In this document: positions 25,354 to 33,838 of the stretch, piece by piece
How the letters are laid out: each line of letters begins with the position of its first letter
Numbering within the stretch: position 1 is the first letter of the stretch
NCBI GenBank assembly: GCA_945871875.1
Contig: CAMBYC010000020.1
Span: 1-33,838 of the forward strand
Reading direction: 5' to 3'
DNA from: Sphingobacterium thalpophilum
Lineage (GTDB): Bacteria; Bacteroidota; Bacteroidia; Chitinophagales; Chitinophagaceae
Length of the DNA: 33,838 nucleotides
Program-made: the position numbers and the translations under genes
The notes under the pieces: generated by a model
What the model saw: only the letters and a program-made list of their open reading frames with translations
What the model was told of the DNA's origin: nothing
Database searches by the model: none

Positions 25354-26601
25354 ATGGCGAGTATAAACTTGATAGAATCCTTTCAGGAATTCAAAGATGC
25401 GGAAAACATTGACCGCCCTACGATGATGAAAGTTTTAGAGGATGTTTTTAAAACATTGCTCCGTAAAAAGTATGGTTCAGACGATAACTTTGATGTAATT
25501 GTAAATACAGAAAAGGGTGACCTAGAAATAATGCGTCGCAGATTAATTGTAGAAGATGGAACCGTTGAAGATCCGTTGGCTGAAATTTCTGTAACAGATG
25601 CAGCTAAAATTGATTCCAGCTATGAAGTTGGTGAAGATTTATACGAGGATGTAGAAATTCTTGATTTCGGTCGCCGTGCAATTTTAGCAGCAAAACAAAC
25701 ACTTGCAAGTAGAATTAGCGACCTCAAAAAAAGCATATTGATAAAAAAATATGGTGATAGAGTTGGCGAAATTATAAGTGCAGAAGTTTACCAAGTTTGG
25801 AAAAAAGAAGTTTTGTTATTGGATGAGGATGGAAATGAGCTTATTTTACCCAAATCAGAGCAAATTCCTGCAGATTATTTCAAAAAAGGAGAATCTCTTC
25901 GTGCAGTAATTAAAAAAGTTGAACTTCGCAACAACAATCCTGTTATCATACTTTCACGAACGCACGCCTCATTTCTCGGTAAATTATTGGAAATTGAAGT
26001 GCCCGAAATTTTTGATGGTCTGATTGTTATAAGAAAAATTGTTCGTGAACCTGGAGAACGTGCAAAAGTAGCAGTAGAAAGTTACGACGATAGGATTGAC
26101 CCTGTAGGTGCTTGTGTAGGTATGAAGGGAAGTAGAATTCACGGAATCGTTCGCGAATTGAAAAATGAAAATATTGATGTAATCAATTGGACCAACAATA
26201 CACAATTGTTGATACAAAGAGGATTAACACCAGCAAAGATCACAAAGATGAACCTTGATACAGAAAGAAAAACTGCTGAAGTTTTTGTTTCACCAGAACA
26301 AGTTTCTCTTGCGATTGGAAAACGTGGCGTAAATATTAAATTGGCTGAAGATTTAACAGGCTACACCATTGATGTATTTAGAGACAATATTGATGAAACA
26401 GATGAATTTGATATTGATCTTGAAGAATTCAGTGATGAAATAGAACCTTGGATTATTGATGAACTTAAACGCATTGGTTGCGATACTGCAAGAAGTGTGT
26501 TGGTGCTTTCATTTGATGAGTTGGTTAGAAGAACAGACCTAGAAAAGGAAACAGTAGAAGAAGTTAGAAAAGTATTACAGGCCGAATTTGAAAAAGAATA
26601 A
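25354..26601 (+). CDS. nusA: Transcription termination/antitermination factor NusA
   Basis: A 415-aa protein that binds RNA polymerase and RNA. The N-terminal RNAP-binding domain occupies about 1-130, the S1 domain about 135-200 (VGEIISAEVYQVWKKEVLLL), and two KH domains follow, with GACVGMKGSRIHGIVREL and VSLAIGKRGVNIKLAEDLTG. The C-terminal tail is a short acidic helix-hairpin-like segment (DELKRIGCDTARSVL). The acidic repeats found in proteobacterial NusA are absent, as in many Bacteroidota. It sits second in the rimP-nusA-infB operon. Confidence 0.96.
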   Translation: MASINLIESFQEFKDAENIDRPTMMKVLEDVFKTLLRKKYGSDDNFDVIVNTEKGDLEIMRRRLIVEDGTVEDPLAEISVTDAAKIDSSYEVGEDLYEDVEILDFGRRAILAAKQTLASRISDLKKSILIKKYGDRVGEIISAEVYQVWKKEVLLLDEDGNELILPKSEQIPADYFKKGESLRAVIKKVELRNNNPVIILSRTHASFLGKLLEIEVPEIFDGLIVIRKIVREPGERAKVAVESYDDRIDPVGACVGMKGSRIHGIVRELKNENIDVINWTNNTQLLIQRGLTPAKITKMNLDTERKTAEVFVSPEQVSLAIGKRGVNIKLAEDLTGYTIDVFRDNIDETDEFDIDLEEFSDEIEPWIIDELKRIGCDTARSVLVLSFDELVRRTDLEKETVEEVRKVLQAEFEKE

Positions 26602-26641
26602 CATTTTCGGTATGTGCCGGAAATAAAATAAACTAAGGTTT

Positions 26642-26647
26642 AGGAGG
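26642..26647 (+). promoter_or_regulatory. Consensus Shine-Dalgarno of infB
   Basis: AGGAGG, a perfect anti-16S match, four bases before the infB ATG. The other starts in this window lack such a site, as usual in Bacteroidota, so this one stands out. Confidence 0.75.
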
Positions 26648-26651
26648 ATAA

Positions 26652-29600
26652 ATGTCAGAAACAAATACACCCAGATTACTGGCCGCTGCCAAGGAGTTTA
26701 ACATCGGTAAAGATACCCTTGTGGACTTTCTTTCCGGTAAAGGTTTTAACAAAGAGGATCTGAAGCCCAATTCAAAGCTTACGGACGAGATGTACCGTTC
26801 CCTTCAACAGGAGTTTTCTTCTGATAAGGCAGCCAAGATGAAGAGCAACCAGATTGAAATCCCTAAGGGGAATGCCGGTGACGTAAAAAAGAAGAAAGAC
26901 GAAGAGGAAATCAGTTTCCGTAAAGAAGGCAAGAAAAAACCTGAAGATAAAGAAGTATCCGCAACCGCAGCTACCCCCGTTTTTAAAGATGAGCCTACTG
27001 AGCCAGTAACACCAATTCAAGCTCCTATTCCAAAACAAGACCTACCAGAAATTACTAAAATTGATGCTCCTGAATTAGACGGACCAAAAATTATTAGTAA
27101 AATTGACTTGGATGCTATTGATTCATCAACAAGACCAAGAAAGTCTGTTAAGCCTGAAATCCAAGAAGAACCAGTCGCAGTTATTCAACCAACTGTTGAT
27201 GAAATAGAAAAAACTCCTGAACCAATTGCTCCAAAACCTATCGATCACTTTGCACCAGTTGTAAAGGAATCCAAAATTGAAGAAGTTGTACCAGAAATAG
27301 TTGCTCCAATTGTTGAAACTCAACCCGAAGTTAAAATTGCGGAAGTTTTACCTCCAGTATTTGTGGAACCTATTACTGAGCCAGCAATTGAAAAAGAAAT
27401 AGAAAGTGCATCTATTGAAACAAAAGAAACTACCCCAAGTCCAATTGATGTAGTTATTGAACCTGCAATTATTGAGCCTGTAATTATTGAAACTACAGTT
27501 TCTGAAACTCCTGTTATTGAGCCAGAAATTGCAGCTGTTGTTGCACCAAAACTTGCAGATGTTGTGGTTACACCTCCAGAACCAATTAGCAAAGAACCTC
27601 TCTTAGATAAGTTAAAAATTGAAGCACCGGAACTAGAAGGACCAAAAATAGTTGGTAGAATTGTTTTACCAGTTGAACCTGATAAAAATCGTGGTTTTGA
27701 TGAAAAGCGCAAACGCAAACGTATTCCTATTGAGAAAAAAGGTGCTCAACAACCAGCCCAAGCTTTACAACAACCACAAGAAAAGCCTGCTCCACAACAA
27801 GTAGCTCTTGGTGGTGGTGGACAATTTAAGGTGGTTCTCAATAAAGGCGGCCAACAAGGTGCAAAGGGTCAAGGTCAAGGACAACAAAAAACTGGAGCCC
27901 CTAGCAATAATTTAACGGTTCGCCCGGCCCAACCTTCTCGTTTTAAACCTGAAAAGAAAGGTGAACGATCTGAAAATAGAGAAATCGATTCTAAAGAGAT
28001 ACAAGAAAAAATCAGACAAACACAAGCCAAATTGTCTGGTGGAACCGGTAAAGGAAAAAGCCTTAAAGCCAAGCACCGTCGTGCAAAACGCGATGAAATG
28101 GCAGATGCAATGGGCAATGAATCACTTGATAATAAATTACAAGTAACAGAATTCATTAGTGTAAGTGAATTGGCTTCGTTGATGGATGTAAGTATTGCCG
28201 AAATTATTGGAAAGTGTATGAACCTCGGTATCATGGTTTCTATCAACCAACGTTTGGATGCTGAAGTAATTGAATTGGTGGTAAGTGAGTTCGGCTTTGA
28301 AGTTGAGTTCATTGATATGGAGAAGCAGATGGAATTGGAAGTTGATGATCTTGATGATGCCACCGGTGGTGAATTGCTTCCAAGATCTCCAATTGTAACC
28401 ATAATGGGTCACGTTGACCATGGTAAAACCTCATTGCTTGACTATATTCGTAACGCAAATGTGGTAGCTGGTGAGGCGGGTGGTATCACCCAACACATTG
28501 GTGCCTATAAAGTGGCGGTAGTAAATGGAAAAGAGATAACATTTTTGGATACTCCTGGTCACGAAGCCTTTACAGCGATGCGTGCTCGTGGTGCCAAAGT
28601 AACGGATATTGCAGTTATTGTTGTTGCAGCGGATGATGCAGTTATGCCTCAAACAAGAGAAGCAATCAGCCACGCACAAGCAGCCGGCGTTCCTATGATA
28701 TTTGCTGTTAACAAAATCGATAAAGATGGAGCAAATCCTCAAAAGATTTATGAGCAACTTGCCGGCATGAATATCCTTGTAGAAGAATGGGGCGGTAAAT
28801 TTCAAAACCAAGAAATTTCTGCAAAACAAGGTTTGAACGTAGATTTATTGCTAGAAAAAATATTATTAGAAGCCGAAGTTCTTGACCTCAAAGCTACGCC
28901 AGATAAGCAAGCTACAGGAACTGTGGTTGAAGCAACTCTAGACAAAGGTAGGGGTTACGTTGCAACCGTTTTGGTGCAAAACGGAACACTAAAAGTTGGA
29001 GATATTGTAGTAAGTGGACAACACTATGGTAGGGTTAAAGCCATGTTTAATGAAAGAAATAAGCGTGAAGACCTTTCTCCACCAAGTACACCAGTATTGA
29101 TTCTTGGATTAAACGGTGCCCCCCAGGCTGGAGAAAAGTTCAAAGTTTATGAAGATGAATCTGAAGCTAAAGAAGTAGCTAGCAGAAGAGCTCAAATCCT
29201 TCGTGAACAAGGTATCCGTACTAAAAAACACATTACGTTGGATGAAATTGGTCGCCGATTGGCACTAGGTAATTTCAAACAATTGAATATTATCATCAAA
29301 GGTGATGTGGACGGATCTGTTGAAGCATTAAGCGATTCATTGCAAAAATTAACCACCGAGGAAATTGCTGTTTCAGTTGTACTTAAAGGAGTAGGACAAA
29401 TTACGGAAAGTGATGTATTGTTAGCAACAGCATCTGATGCAATTGTTATTGGTTTTAACGTTAGACCTTCCCTACAAGCCAATAAATTAGCTGAAACTGA
29501 AGGTGTTCAAATTAGATTGTACTCTATCATCTATAACGCAATTGAAGAAATCAAGAGTGCGATGGAAGGTATGTTGGAGCCTAAATTTGAAGAGAAAATT

Positions 29601-29903
29601 ATTGCCAACGTGGAAATCAGAGAGGTTTATAAATTTGATAAAGTTACCGTTGCAGGTTGTTATGTGCTTGACGGTAAAATCCTTAGGAACAGTAAAATCC
29701 GCGTTATCAGAGATGGTATTGTGGAATACCCTAAAGGAGAAGGTCAGGCAGCCGAATTGGGTTCACTCAAGCGTTTCAAAGACGATGTGAAAGAAGTAAC
29801 ATCGCACATGGAATGTGGACTTACGGTTAAAAACTATGCTGATATTCGTGTAGGTGATATTATTGAAGCATTTGAAGAAGAAGAAGTGAAACGTTCACTA
29901 TAA
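26652..29903 (+). CDS. infB: Translation initiation factor IF-2
   Basis: A 1083-aa GTPase that places fMet-tRNA on the 30S subunit. The N-terminal IF2 motif ([20 protein letters not shown]) is followed by a long spacer (about 100-430) rich in Pro, Glu, Val and Ile, then a basic stretch and the second N-terminal motif ([20 protein letters not shown]). The G domain has GHVDHGKT (586-593), DTPGHEAF and NKIDKD; domains II to IV follow up to the C-terminal end with the [20 protein letters not shown] motif. The size is typical for Bacteroidota. The first 350 bp use more G/C-rich codons than the rest. A consensus SD precedes the start. Confidence 0.97.
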   Translation: MSETNTPRLLAAAKEFNIGKDTLVDFLSGKGFNKEDLKPNSKLTDEMYRSLQQEFSSDKAAKMKSNQIEIPKGNAGDVKKKKDEEEISFRKEGKKKPEDKEVSATAATPVFKDEPTEPVTPIQAPIPKQDLPEITKIDAPELDGPKIISKIDLDAIDSSTRPRKSVKPEIQEEPVAVIQPTVDEIEKTPEPIAPKPIDHFAPVVKESKIEEVVPEIVAPIVETQPEVKIAEVLPPVFVEPITEPAIEKEIESASIETKETTPSPIDVVIEPAIIEPVIIETTVSETPVIEPEIAAVVAPKLADVVVTPPEPISKEPLLDKLKIEAPELEGPKIVGRIVLPVEPDKNRGFDEKRKRKRIPIEKKGAQQPAQALQQPQEKPAPQQVALGGGGQFKVVLNKGGQQGAKGQGQGQQKTGAPSNNLTVRPAQPSRFKPEKKGERSENREIDSKEIQEKIRQTQAKLSGGTGKGKSLKAKHRRAKRDEMADAMGNESLDNKLQVTEFISVSELASLMDVSIAEIIGKCMNLGIMVSINQRLDAEVIELVVSEFGFEVEFIDMEKQMELEVDDLDDATGGELLPRSPIVTIMGHVDHGKTSLLDYIRNANVVAGEAGGITQHIGAYKVAVVNGKEITFLDTPGHEAFTAMRARGAKVTDIAVIVVAADDAVMPQTREAISHAQAAGVPMIFAVNKIDKDGANPQKIYEQLAGMNILVEEWGGKFQNQEISAKQGLNVDLLLEKILLEAEVLDLKATPDKQATGTVVEATLDKGRGYVATVLVQNGTLKVGDIVVSGQHYGRVKAMFNERNKREDLSPPSTPVLILGLNGAPQAGEKFKVYEDESEAKEVASRRAQILREQGIRTKKHITLDEIGRRLALGNFKQLNIIIKGDVDGSVEALSDSLQKLTTEEIAVSVVLKGVGQITESDVLLATASDAIVIGFNVRPSLQANKLAETEGVQIRLYSIIYNAIEEIKSAMEGMLEPKFEEKIIANVEIREVYKFDKVTVAGCYVLDGKILRNSKIRVIRDGIVEYPKGEGQAAELGSLKRFKDDVKEVTSHMECGLTVKNYADIRVGDIIEAFEEEEVKRSL

Positions 29904-29912
29904 CCAAGATAT

Positions 29913-29963
29913 ATAAGATAAACCGGTACAATGTTAAATTCATCGTACCGGTTTACATCTTAT
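29913..29963 (+). terminator. Long hairpin after infB
   Basis: AAACCGGTAC (29920-29929) and GTACCGGTTT (29945-29954) form a perfect 10-bp stem, extended outward by ATAAGAT (29913-29919) with ATCTTAT (29957-29963) after a small internal loop. It follows the infB stop by 9 bp. There is no T run directly after, so it may be a processing or mRNA-stability hairpin rather than a strict terminator. Confidence 0.6.
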
Positions 29964-30023
29964 AAATCCATAATCTTAAAAAATTTTATGTTTTTTTTAG
30001 CATCTATATACTCATCTTTGCGT

Positions 30024-31385
30024 ATGGCAAAAAAGTTACTGGTAGTAGCCTTTCTATTTATGGCTGCTCAATCTCAAGCACAATCGGCAAAATTATTGGT
30101 TGATAAAATTGTGGGTGTTTTAGGAGATAAAATTGTATTAAAGAGCGATTTGTCTAATTATATGGACGACATCAAGCGTAAAGGAGGAGAAATCCCTAAA
30201 GATGCTGAATGTGTTTTGTTAGAGAAGATGATGATGGATAAAGCCTTAGTGCTTCAAGCCGAAAAAGATTCACTTCCTATTGGTGATGAAGAAGTAAATG
30301 CTGAATTAGACCAACGTGTACGCTATTTTATAATGGAATATGGCGGCAAAGAAGCACTTGAGCAAATTGCTGGAAGAACAGTTTATCAAATTAAAGAAGA
30401 TCTAAGACAATCAATAAAAGAACGCCGCCTTGCTGATGCCATGCGCTCAAAAATTGTTGAAAGTTTAAAAATATCTCCACAAGAAGTTAGAGCTTTTTAC
30501 CAAAGAATTCCAAAAGACAGTTTACGATTTTATGAAACAGAATTGGTTGTTGGTCAATTGATTTTATACCCCAAGGCTGGAAGAGAATTGGAAAAATTTG
30601 CAATTGACGAATTGGCTTATTATAAAAAGCAAGTTGAATCTGGTAGATCATTTGACAATATGGCTCGTTTGTATTCTGAAGATCCAGGAAGCAAACAAAA
30701 TGGCGGTAGATATGAAATAAACAAATCTGAAAAACAATGGGATGCTGATTTTAAAAATGCTGCATTTCGTTTAAAAGAAGGTCAAGTTTCAAGTGTGGTA
30801 AAAAGTAAATTTGGTTATCATATTATTCAAATGGTTTCTAGAAATGGCGATGATGCAGTTATTAGACACATCTTACGTATTCCTCAAATTACTGATGTTG
30901 AAGTAAACATATCTTTGAAGAAAATGGATAGTATTAGGGCTCGACTAATTGCTGGCACGCTCTCTTTCGGTGAAGCAATTGATAAATATAGTGAGGATGA
31001 GAATAGTAAATTCACAGCTGGATTGGTTTCTGGTGCCAATGGAACTTCTGTAACTATTGATGAATTGGATAAAGATATCGTTAAAAATTTAAGCACTCTA
31101 AAAGTTGGTGAATTTTCTGCACCAATGGAATTTACAGACGAAAGAGGTAAGAAAGGTGTAAGATTAATCGTTTTACAATCAAAAACTGAACCACATCGTG
31201 AAAATATAAAAGACGATTACAACAAATTGGCTCAAAAAGCCTTGGAAGAAAAAAAGATGAATACATTAGAAAAATGGTTCAAAGAAAATCTTCCTACTTA
31301 TTATGTAATGTTAGATCAAGATTATTCAAATTGCGATGCGATAAAAATTACATTCAATAACTTACTAGGCAAAAAAATTCAGTAA
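30024..31385 (+). CDS. SurA-like periplasmic peptidyl-prolyl isomerase
   Basis: A 453-aa exported chaperone when started at the ATG at 30024, which gives a clean signal peptide (MAKKLLVVAFLFMAAQSQAQ). An in-frame ATG at 29931 lies inside the hairpin after infB and is unlikely. The N-terminal SurA-like helical domain (VDKIVGVLGDKIVLKSDLSN) is followed by two parvulin-type PPIase units: one with SFDNMARLYSEDPGSKQNGG and KSKFGYHIIQM, and a second with SFGEAIDKYSEDENSKFTAG. This is the SurA architecture that assists outer-membrane protein folding. It lies 120 bp after infB and has its own terminator. Confidence 0.88.
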   Translation: MAKKLLVVAFLFMAAQSQAQSAKLLVDKIVGVLGDKIVLKSDLSNYMDDIKRKGGEIPKDAECVLLEKMMMDKALVLQAEKDSLPIGDEEVNAELDQRVRYFIMEYGGKEALEQIAGRTVYQIKEDLRQSIKERRLADAMRSKIVESLKISPQEVRAFYQRIPKDSLRFYETELVVGQLILYPKAGRELEKFAIDELAYYKKQVESGRSFDNMARLYSEDPGSKQNGGRYEINKSEKQWDADFKNAAFRLKEGQVSSVVKSKFGYHIIQMVSRNGDDAVIRHILRIPQITDVEVNISLKKMDSIRARLIAGTLSFGEAIDKYSEDENSKFTAGLVSGANGTSVTIDELDKDIVKNLSTLKVGEFSAPMEFTDERGKKGVRLIVLQSKTEPHRENIKDDYNKLAQKALEEKKMNTLEKWFKENLPTYYVMLDQDYSNCDAIKITFNNLLGKKIQ

Positions 31386-31412
31386 ATACAATCCTAAAAA
31401 ATATCAACAATT

Positions 31413-31438
31413 AAATCCCGTTTTTACGGGATTTTTTT
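31413..31438 (+). terminator. Rho-independent terminator after the PPIase
   Basis: AAATCCCGT (31413-31421), a TTTT loop and ACGGGATTT (31426-31434), followed directly by further T residues to 31438. A clean stem and T run 27 bp after the stop codon. Confidence 0.9.
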
Positions 31439-31587
31439 GCTTTAAATTTTGTAATATATTGTTTTACAACATATTATAAATCTTCAAATTATTATATATC
31501 TATACGAAATAGAAATGATTTAATCATTTAACGAATATATGTGAGTAAATTGAATTAACTAAATGATGATAATCCAAATATCCTAAG

Positions 31588-31595
31588 TAAATTTG
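31588..31595 (+). promoter_or_regulatory. Candidate -7 promoter box of the purF-like gene
   Basis: TAAATTTG at 31588-31595 matches TAnnTTTG, 17 bp before the start codon. No TTTG lies at the usual 20-nt distance upstream, so the -33 part is missing or weak. Confidence 0.45.
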
Positions 31596-31612
31596 CAACT
31601 TAGTTCCCATAA

Positions 31613-33460
31613 ATGAGTGATGCAATCCAACACGAATGCGGTTTAGCTTATATCAGGCTCCGCAAGCCTCTTTCTTATTACCAACAACAATACGGTACAG
31701 CTTTGTATGGACTCAACAAATTGTATTTGTTGATGGAAAAACAACACAATCGCGGTCAAGATGGTGCTGGTGTTGCCATGGTTAAATTGAATACAGAACC
31801 AGGCTATCCTTTTATGTACCGCCAACGAAGTGTTGCAACCCAATCCATTGGCGAGCTTTTCCAAAATATGGGAAAGGAATTGCTAGAGCTTGAGAAATAC
31901 CAGCCTGACATCCGTAATCACCCGGAACTTTTGAAAGGTCATCTTCCTTTTGTAGGTGAATTGTTGATGGGGCATTTGCGTTATGGTACACAAGGAAAAA
32001 ACAATGTGGAGTTTTGTCATCCCTTCATAAAACGTAACATCATACGTGCAAGAAATTTATCATTAGCTGGTAATTTCAATCTAGTAAATACTGAAGAATT
32101 GTTTTCTTTGGTGAATGTTACACCAGCAGAATTACAAAAGAACAGTGATTTGGCTGCCATGTTGGAGGTGATTTATCATTACCAAGTTAAAGAAGACGAA
32201 AAAAATCCAACCAAACTAAATGTAATTGATCTTTTAAAAAATTCTTTTCGTCATTTTGATGGTGGTTACCATGTGTGTGGATTGTTTGGTAATGGAGATT
32301 CATTTTTAATAAGAGATCCTCACGCAATTAGACCAGCTTATTATTATATAACTGATGAACTTGTTGTTGCCGCTTCAGAACGAGCAGCAATTCGAACCGC
32401 TTTTAATGTAGGTGAAAATGAAGTTATTGAGCTTCCCGCCGGACATGCATTAATCATTTACAATAATGGTTCCTATGCTATAGAAAAAATTCTAGAACCT
32501 AAAGAACGTAAAGCTTGTAGCTTTGAACGCATTTATTTCTCAAGAGGTAGTGATGAGAAAATCTATAGAGAACGTGTTGCATTAGGTCAACACTTGAGTG
32601 ATTATGTGCTAAAAGCCATTAATTACGATTTGAAAAATACTATATTCTCGTTTATTCCCAATACAGCCGAAATTGCTTTTTATGGTTTGTTAAAAGGAAT
32701 GGAAGATTATCTCAACAAAATTAAAATCCAAAGAATATTAGCTTGGGGAAAAGATTACGACGATGAAAAATTGTCGGAAATGATCAACCGTAGAATTCGT
32801 ATCGAAAAGATTGCCATTAAAGACGTTAAAATGCGCACTTTCATTACGGAAGATGCCAATCGTGCGGAAATGGTTCAACACGTTTACGATATCACTTATG
32901 GTACAGTTAGAAACGGGGAAGATACTTTGGTAATGATTGATGATTCTATAGTTAGAGGAACCACCCTTAAAGAAAGCATCATCCAAATGTTGGGCAGATT
33001 GAACCCTAAAAAAATTATCATTATCTCTTCAGCTCCTCAAATTCGTTATCCCGATTGTTACGGAATTGATATGAGCAAAATGGGAGATTTTATTGCTTTT
33101 AGGGCTGTTATTGAATTGATAAAAGACAATCAAAAAGAAAATATTCTTGATGATGTTTACAATCAATGCGTAGAACTTCAAAAAAATAACCAACTGCATA
33201 CAGAGAATTTGGTTAAAAATATTTACAACCAGTTTACAACTTTAGAAATATCTGCCAAAGTTGCACAACTTATAACCCCAGAAAAATTTGAAGTACCAGT
33301 AGAAGTTATTTTCCAAACGGTTGAAGATCTTCATAAATCTTGTCCAACCAATACTGGTGATTGGTATTTTACAGGAGATTACCCAACTCCTGGTGGAAAT
33401 ATGGTTGTGAATAGGTCTTTTATGAACTATATGGAAGGTAAGAATGTTAGGGGATACTAG
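31613..33460 (+). CDS. Amidophosphoribosyltransferase-like class II glutamine amidotransferase
   Basis: A 615-aa PurF-like enzyme that should transfer glutamine-derived ammonia to PRPP in the first step of purine synthesis. Cys9 (MSDAIQHECGLAYI) is the expected nucleophile after a short propeptide, as in Bacillus-type PurF. QHNRGQDGAG and GHLRYGTQG are the glutaminase blocks. The PRPP motif VMIDDSIVRGTTL is at residues 440-452, and ACSFERIYFSRG matches the joint region. It is longer than standard PurF (about 470-510 aa), with an extra C-terminal segment of about 100 residues. Bacteroidota often carry a normal PurF as well, so this may be a paralogue; I leave the symbol blank for that reason. 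It carries its own -7 box. Confidence 0.86.
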   Translation: MSDAIQHECGLAYIRLRKPLSYYQQQYGTALYGLNKLYLLMEKQHNRGQDGAGVAMVKLNTEPGYPFMYRQRSVATQSIGELFQNMGKELLELEKYQPDIRNHPELLKGHLPFVGELLMGHLRYGTQGKNNVEFCHPFIKRNIIRARNLSLAGNFNLVNTEELFSLVNVTPAELQKNSDLAAMLEVIYHYQVKEDEKNPTKLNVIDLLKNSFRHFDGGYHVCGLFGNGDSFLIRDPHAIRPAYYYITDELVVAASERAAIRTAFNVGENEVIELPAGHALIIYNNGSYAIEKILEPKERKACSFERIYFSRGSDEKIYRERVALGQHLSDYVLKAINYDLKNTIFSFIPNTAEIAFYGLLKGMEDYLNKIKIQRILAWGKDYDDEKLSEMINRRIRIEKIAIKDVKMRTFITEDANRAEMVQHVYDITYGTVRNGEDTLVMIDDSIVRGTTLKESIIQMLGRLNPKKIIIISSAPQIRYPDCYGIDMSKMGDFIAFRAVIELIKDNQKENILDDVYNQCVELQKNNQLHTENLVKNIYNQFTTLEISAKVAQLITPEKFEVPVEVIFQTVEDLHKSCPTNTGDWYFTGDYPTPGGNMVVNRSFMNYMEGKNVRGY

Positions 33461-33462
33461 AT

Positions 33463-33483
33463 ATTAATTATTAATTATTAATT
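33463..33483 (+). repeat. Three-unit heptamer tandem repeat
   Basis: Three perfect ATTAATT copies directly after the purF-like stop codon. Period 7, as in the other arrays of the window. The rest of the gap to 33644 is AT-rich with no gene or terminator seen. Confidence 0.75.
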
Positions 33484-33644
33484 TGGAATCTGGAATTGAA
33501 TTTTATTGTAATCGTATAATTTAAATGCTAAATTTATTGTTTAAGCGATTTTAAAATTATTATTTCAATTTTATTATACAATTTTATATTTCAATATTTA
33601 TTCCAAATTTCAAACAACTTCTTTACTACTTTTATTGATTATAC

Positions 33645-33838
33645 ATGAAAACAATATTTCTTATCAGGCATGCAAAGGCAGAAAGTGGTCAGTCAATAAA
33701 TGATGAAGACAGAAAATTGACTGAAAAGGGTAAATCTGATGCTAGAATGATGGCAAAAAGATTACTTGATAGAGAAATTTCAATTGAAGCATTTATTTCT
33801 AGTCCCGCAAAAAGGGCTTTAAAAACGTGTAAGTTGTT
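33645..33838 (+). CDS. SixA-like phosphohistidine phosphatase (partial, 3' end outside window)
   Basis: The first 64 residues of a histidine phosphatase: MKTIFLIRHAKAESG opens with the RHG-type motif R-H-A-K, where His9 is the phospho-acceptor. DEDRKLTEKGKSDARMMAKR and ISSPAKRALKT follow, the usual arginine-bearing SSPAKRA block. The size of the family (about 160 aa) suggests about 100 residues are missing beyond the right edge. SixA proteins dephosphorylate phosphohistidine in signalling proteins, which is a family inference. Its start at 33645 lies after a 180-bp AT-rich gap. Confidence 0.84.
   Translation, partial: MKTIFLIRHAKAESGQSINDEDRKLTEKGKSDARMMAKRLLDREISIEAFISSPAKRALKTCKL

Noticed and set aside
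27320-27718. Long minus-strand frames within infB (and similar ones elsewhere).
   Set aside because: They are antisense shadows of a repetitive Pro/Glu-rich coding region and have no start context or family likeness.
29931-30023. Start of the PPIase at 29931.
   Set aside because: This ATG is within the hairpin that follows infB; the ATG at 30024 gives a clean signal peptide.

Overview
The window is a low-GC, gene-dense chromosomal segment of a Bacteroidota bacterium, most probably a member of Chitinophagaceae or a near relative. Evidence for this is the SusC/SusD outer-membrane pair, Bacteroidota-type promoter boxes (TTTG about 20 nt before TAnnTTTG), nearly absent Shine-Dalgarno sequences with one exception, secreted amidohydrolases and PqqB-like hydrolases, and a very long InfB. 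No rRNA, CRISPR array, insertion sequence or prophage was seen. Genus cannot be set from the sequence alone.

Layout. 1-1.2 kb: pxpB (5-oxoprolinase subunit) faces a decayed M28 peptidase. 1.2-4.1 kb: a minus-strand two-gene operon of a Tat-type Gfo/Idh/MocA oxidoreductase and a sialate O-acetylesterase-like enzyme. 4.2-10.3 kb: a GNAT-like protein, two secreted amidohydrolases (1011 and 434 aa) and a secreted PqqB-like metallo-beta-lactamase-fold protein. 10.4-14.9 kb: a SusC/SusD pair on the minus strand. 15.2-21.6 kb: an acetyltransferase, a b-type cytochrome, an AI-2E family permease, a GHL10 glycoside hydrolase-like protein, a small secreted protein, rpoN (sigma-54) and a PAP2-like membrane protein overlapping its stop. 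21.8-23.2 kb: two glycosyltransferases. 23.5-24.7 kb: a CAU-anticodon tRNA, a DUF4834-type protein and a holin-like/coiled-coil gene pair. 24.8-31.4 kb: the rimP-nusA-infB operon with a clear promoter and a leader hairpin, followed by a SurA-like PPIase. 31.6-33.8 kb: a long PurF-like amidotransferase and the start of a SixA-type histidine phosphatase.

How the genes work together. The core-information block (rimP, nusA, infB, tRNA, rpoN) is ordinary housekeeping. The rest is envelope and periplasmic metabolism: uptake of an unidentified glycan or peptide (SusCD), secreted hydrolases and periplasmic sugar modification.

The items most worth a second look are: intergenic tandem repeats that all share a 7-bp period but differ in sequence; amidohydrolase domains that have lost their metal ligands; the conserved-looking hairpin between the rimP promoter and start codon; a PAP2 motif in the membrane protein translationally coupled to rpoN; and the truncated M28 peptidase. 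I did not find convincing evidence for a wholly new defence or mobile system.
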